A DNA stretch of 63,043 bases from JBBAEA01 sp041656175 (GTDB lineage: Bacteria > Myxococcota_A > Bradymonadia > UBA4248): NCBI GenBank assembly GCA_041656175.1, contig JBBAEA010000004.1:1-63043 (forward strand). The letters run 5' to 3'. The translations under genes and the position numbers were made by a program. Shown one piece after another: positions 61,301 through 63,043 of this stretch. Each line of letters begins with the position of its first letter. Position 1 is the stretch's first letter. Below the pieces are notes generated by a model. It searched no databases. It saw nothing but the letters and a program-made list of their open reading frames with translations, and was not told the origin of the DNA.

Positions 61301-62240
61301 CGAAACTCCGACTCCAGCAGCCCAAGCTGGCGAAGCCCTAACAGCGAAATCCGACACTGGCGCCGAGATTATCGCTAGCATCAAGTCCTTAGATACCCTC
61401 GAGCAATCCGTTGCACAGATCGATGCGCATCTCAAAACATTTACGAAGCCCGCGCTCGCGATCAACTTCCTTAAAGATTGCTCTTTAGCGCTAGAGGCTA
61501 TCAACGCTATGGGAGCAGCCGAAAACTACCTAAAACGCGTCTTTGCCCTCGATCTCAATGATCCTGCTCTACCCGAGTTCTATAAGCGAAGGCGACAGTT
61601 CAAAAAAGCGCTCAAGATCATCCAATTCAGAATAGCGAAGGAGAAGAACGCAGAATTGGCAAGGGATCTTCAGCTTGAAGCAGCGCTCATAGAGGAGCTG
61701 GCAGGCGACTTTAGTGCGGCCAACACGCGCTTACAGACATTGCTCAAATCACTCCCGCCAACAACGCCAAAACCAGTACTCGTACACATACACCGCAGTT
61801 TAGCGCGCTTAAACACTTTTTGCGGCGATGTTCCCGCCGCTGTAGAATCGCTAAAAGCCGCTGGCCTTGTAGCCGATTTTAAGCAAAAGGAAGAAATCGA
61901 CGTTGATTGTGCGTTCCTATTGCGCGACCTCGGACGCTTTGAGGAAGCGCGAAAGCTCTTCTTAAGCCTTCGGATTCGCGGGCTAAACAACGAGAGAATG
62001 ACTCTCTTAGGCCTTAGTTTCGACATCGATGAAGCAAAATATGCCGACGCACAAAAGAAAATCGATGAGAGTATGAATGCGCCCGAATTTGCAGCGCTAA
62101 AACTACCTCTATTGGAACAATTCTTGCGTTTACAGCAGTCGCGAAACGAAGATTCGCAAGCTCTACAAGAAACAGCAAAACGCATTTTAGAGCTAGATCC
62201 CGATAACCGACATGCACTAGATGTAACGGCAGACTCGTAA
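58380..62240 (+). CDS. Giant cytoplasmic TPR-repeat protein (1,286 aa)
   Basis: The chosen start is ATG 58380, with GAGGG 6 nt upstream; the frame also continues 30 nt back into truD. There is no signal peptide or membrane helix. The chain is helical throughout, with many TPR-like units (LARYYACLGRIYGERLNDNTQAAEYFAEAM near 280; YAILAEVYAKELEDSEKEAQSYEEIL near 760; LLRDLGRFEEARKLFLSL near 1190). A Pro/Ala-rich break near residue 975 (PAIRAVETPTPAAQAG) divides it into two superhelices. Such proteins are scaffolds for large assemblies in myxobacteria-like bacteria. It lies between truD and the 208-aa gene on one strand. Confidence 0.8.
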   Translation: MSDGVNLMNSIRDRCKRMSELFDGTSFVGVLNYRALNYSQEQISLYSNALALDCITQDGRSYYHRGHMLLIYLLAKSSCIRWEPWESGHYDMEDILSRRAILCELQWDFIRNDAVVVNRLFSWLWDSDILRFSPSDAVHVKALIDQALDNIDSSGFLESLRVDGDGSGEYLLVRDLLAMQAEISHLLTLASDAGSDIPSIQHLTERNEKIAQWKDWLQLPQSPYLATPCREVLADERMAFLRTRNLLLIHEDWAELAKHYEENRHIFENELKSLARYYACLGRIYGERLNDNTQAAEYFAEAMNYDPSDFESFHRVKFYLREGQQWTRLVELLSNHWESYEDMQMRCEILMECAEIQAKELKQYEEGIGLFERAYTEGHASSHFESLFHIIQESSELPTNMRLRACVVLSGHISSMGDADRYVALSNQLMAEDENLDLAIKSLIHAGIQNYLATPIKALETLKEAIVQNPTISLYEGMLYRIFLKSLNYNELLLTFDDLSDEDIEQKNLAHIWLTLGRALLKLGNADDIAFRYLERSALNDSENSKTIELCLSISEKLQLIDKQWLYAMLLKEQSKSAAQRDALENRIQSLRLSIDDDDLKLCSSYEQMLSFPALRQNAAQELMQCIARVSDSEAILEMLQRVEARSLGGEDRELVEELYRSLLERELSQDVKRGVLERYLGFMLGQGDKLDRAHYIDIHAELLVLAPAERLLSVLRPINPSKDEYRAWTNSVEDKLRPQSDDQGKSKTYAILAEVYAKELEDSEKEAQSYEEILRFSPDNVEIFEKCIALHEGREQYYEALELIRERMPASLGIEERLKYYNRTAQAAMVSTNDYAMLAESLKLIADTSPSAFRTQLQALVAHASKSEVEPEQINSMLESVEGDDALAKQHFASLRLERAQLLANSGDLDGLAALLDERLKSALESSPTVALEAKELCNKLATHPSYNELREIWQLQAQKTQAQLSAPAIRAVETPTPAAQAGEALTAKSDTGAEIIASIKSLDTLEQSVAQIDAHLKTFTKPALAINFLKDCSLALEAINAMGAAENYLKRVFALDLNDPALPEFYKRRRQFKKALKIIQFRIAKEKNAELARDLQLEAALIEELAGDFSAANTRLQTLLKSLPPTTPKPVLVHIHRSLARLNTFCGDVPAAVESLKAAGLVADFKQKEEIDVDCAFLLRDLGRFEEARKLFLSLRIRGLNNERMTLLGLSFDIDEAKYADAQKKIDESMNAPEFAALKLPLLEQFLRLQQSRNEDSQALQETAKRILELDPDNRHALDVTADS

Positions 62241-62288
62241 ACTCAGCTTAGGCTAAAATGACAACGTATATGGAGAATAAGGAATAAA

Positions 62289-62915
62289 ATGCTTATCGCA
62301 TTCAACAACGACATTGAATTTCGCTCACGTTGGTATCACATCCAGACTGAAGATAATGGTGTTAAGGATGGACACATCACTACAACCGTATTCTTCTCAG
62401 GACAAATCCTAGAGTCAAAGAGCATTAGTTATCTTGGAAATATTAAAGACGTCGCCGCGGTCGATGACCAAAATGCTATCATTAAAGAATTGATGGTGAC
62501 GCAGCATCGCCAGTTTTACCAGAAACTCTACGAAGGTAGCTACGAAGAGCAGGTTAACAATATCGTTAATCGCAATTCGCGCTCTTCGCTTCTTTCAGAT
62601 TCTCGACTTGGCAGCAAGTCCATGCCTAGCGTTCCCCCACTACCAACGCATTCCAGTACTTCACTTCGCGTCAATAAACCCGTACAAGTCGTCGCTAAGG
62701 CAAACAACAGCGTAGGAAGGCCGCCAAGCGCGCCAAACGCGCAGTCACGCGCCTCCGCCGCACCCCTGAGTGCTCCAGTTATTTCGGCCGCCGTTCAGAA
62801 ATACAGATCCCAAGCTGCACACCTAAGCTACGCTGGTTTTAGATGGTCCAATGAAGACTTGGCAATCGACGTTTTAGCCGCCGAATTTCTCGAAGCCAAC
62901 CCGCCAGCGCTATAA
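62289..62915 (+). CDS. Small conserved protein with N-terminal folded domain and C-terminal low-complexity region
   Basis: 208 residues, 48 bp after the giant TPR gene and likely in its transcript. Residues 1-90 (AFNNDIEFRSRWYHIQTEDN, HITTTVFFSGQILESKSISY, VTQHRQFYQKLYEG) look like a small protein family I associate with Myxococcota-type genomes, often near TPR genes; I know no function for it. Residues 95-170 are Ser/Pro/Ala/Val-rich and probably disordered. The last 35 residues (YAGFRWSNEDLAIDVLAAEF) form a short helical end. No signal peptide. Confidence 0.65.
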   Translation: MLIAFNNDIEFRSRWYHIQTEDNGVKDGHITTTVFFSGQILESKSISYLGNIKDVAAVDDQNAIIKELMVTQHRQFYQKLYEGSYEEQVNNIVNRNSRSSLLSDSRLGSKSMPSVPPLPTHSSTSLRVNKPVQVVAKANNSVGRPPSAPNAQSRASAAPLSAPVISAAVQKYRSQAAHLSYAGFRWSNEDLAIDVLAAEFLEANPPAL

Positions 62916-62952
62916 ACAGTCCCCCTCCCTTAGCAAAGTCGTATATTTGAGA

Positions 62953-63043
62953 GCTTTGCGCGGGGGGAACCTTTTTTCTTTTTGCAAAAGAAAAAAGGTT
63001 CCCCCCGCACCCCCCTCTCTTCAATCGCGACATGGATGTCAGC
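62953..63043 (+). repeat. Family A-related element, divergent and cut by the window edge
   Basis: Starts GAGAGCTTTGCGCGGGGGGAA, close to the left end of A1 and A2 but with CGC for CAC. It is followed by a very long hairpin (GCGGGGGGAACC ... GGTTCCCCCCGC, 62960-63008, with a T/A-rich inner stem). The sequence CGACATGGATGTC at the edge is also an interior piece of B8 and B9. The right end is outside the window. Confidence 0.6.

Overview
The window (63,043 bp) is bacterial chromosome carrying core genes, many envelope genes and an unusually dense set of dispersed palindromic intergenic repeats. No rRNA, tRNA, CRISPR array, phage or transposase gene was recognised. The gene content suggests a Gram-negative relative of the Myxococcota/Bradymonadota (old Deltaproteobacteria): Ser/Thr kinases with PEGA domains, many lipoproteins with lipoboxes, Cys-rich NCGGC and EGF-like repeats, SUMF1-type domains, TPR proteins, and SecDF-YajC, RuvAB, RecJ, TruD, Bpt and alpha2beta2-type GlyQ. 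This placement is inference from protein style. Base composition is moderate, and TGA is used as an ordinary stop.

Layout. 1-2962: the 3' end of an FG-GAP/CARDB surface protein and a Na/Pi cotransporter. 2963-4985: repeats with one small gene. 4986-9367: an Asp-box protein and a smaller secreted paralogue of its C-terminus, a lipoprotein and a 2[4Fe-4S] ferredoxin. 9480-17996: a DUF4153 membrane protein, a pentapeptide protein, a Cys-rich lipoprotein with five 69-bp tandem repeats, a PPP-type phosphoesterase and a lipoprotein PepF. 18432-25137: trmB, a small membrane protein, recJ, secF, secD, yajC. 25516-33450: glyQ, a TauE/SafE transporter, lipoproteins, folC and an unknown 397-aa protein. 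33473-35128: ruvB/ruvA. 35900-38846: a three-gene operon (secreted metallo-beta-lactamase with three ComEA-type HhH domains; TPR plus HhH protein; DUF3006 protein). 38958-43743: a winged-helix-like membrane protein, bpt, infC, a kinase and a lipoprotein. 44484-47351: a triple-FKBP lipoprotein, an Nfu scaffold and an Mrp-type ATPase. 47784-51422: rpoZ and three translationally coupled envelope genes. 51798-54969: two tandem SUMF1 lipoprotein paralogues, each broken by one lesion, whose C-termini look like diversity-generating retroelement (DGR) variable regions. 55413-62915: a transmembrane PEGA kinase, truD, a 1,286-aa TPR protein and a small conserved protein.

Intergenic DNA holds several repeat families. 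Family B has eleven copies of a nested palindrome whose basal stem shows compensatory changes. Family A has three full copies of a 234-262 bp MITE-like element with CTTTGCACGG terminal inverted repeats, plus a divergent copy at the right edge and two perfect hairpins with similar ends. Family C is about 185 bp with GGAARCTCTGATT-type ends. Family D is a short GC-rich hairpin block.

Most notable: (1) the SUMF1 pair as candidate DGR targets, with 12 codons in the tail differing only at positions 1/2 and keeping a terminal C; (2) family B as a structured element with covarying stems; (3) the MBL-HhH / TPR-HhH / DUF3006 operon as a candidate extracytoplasmic DNA-handling system. No reverse transcriptase, Avd or template repeat is visible here, so the DGR proposal depends on the rest of the genome.
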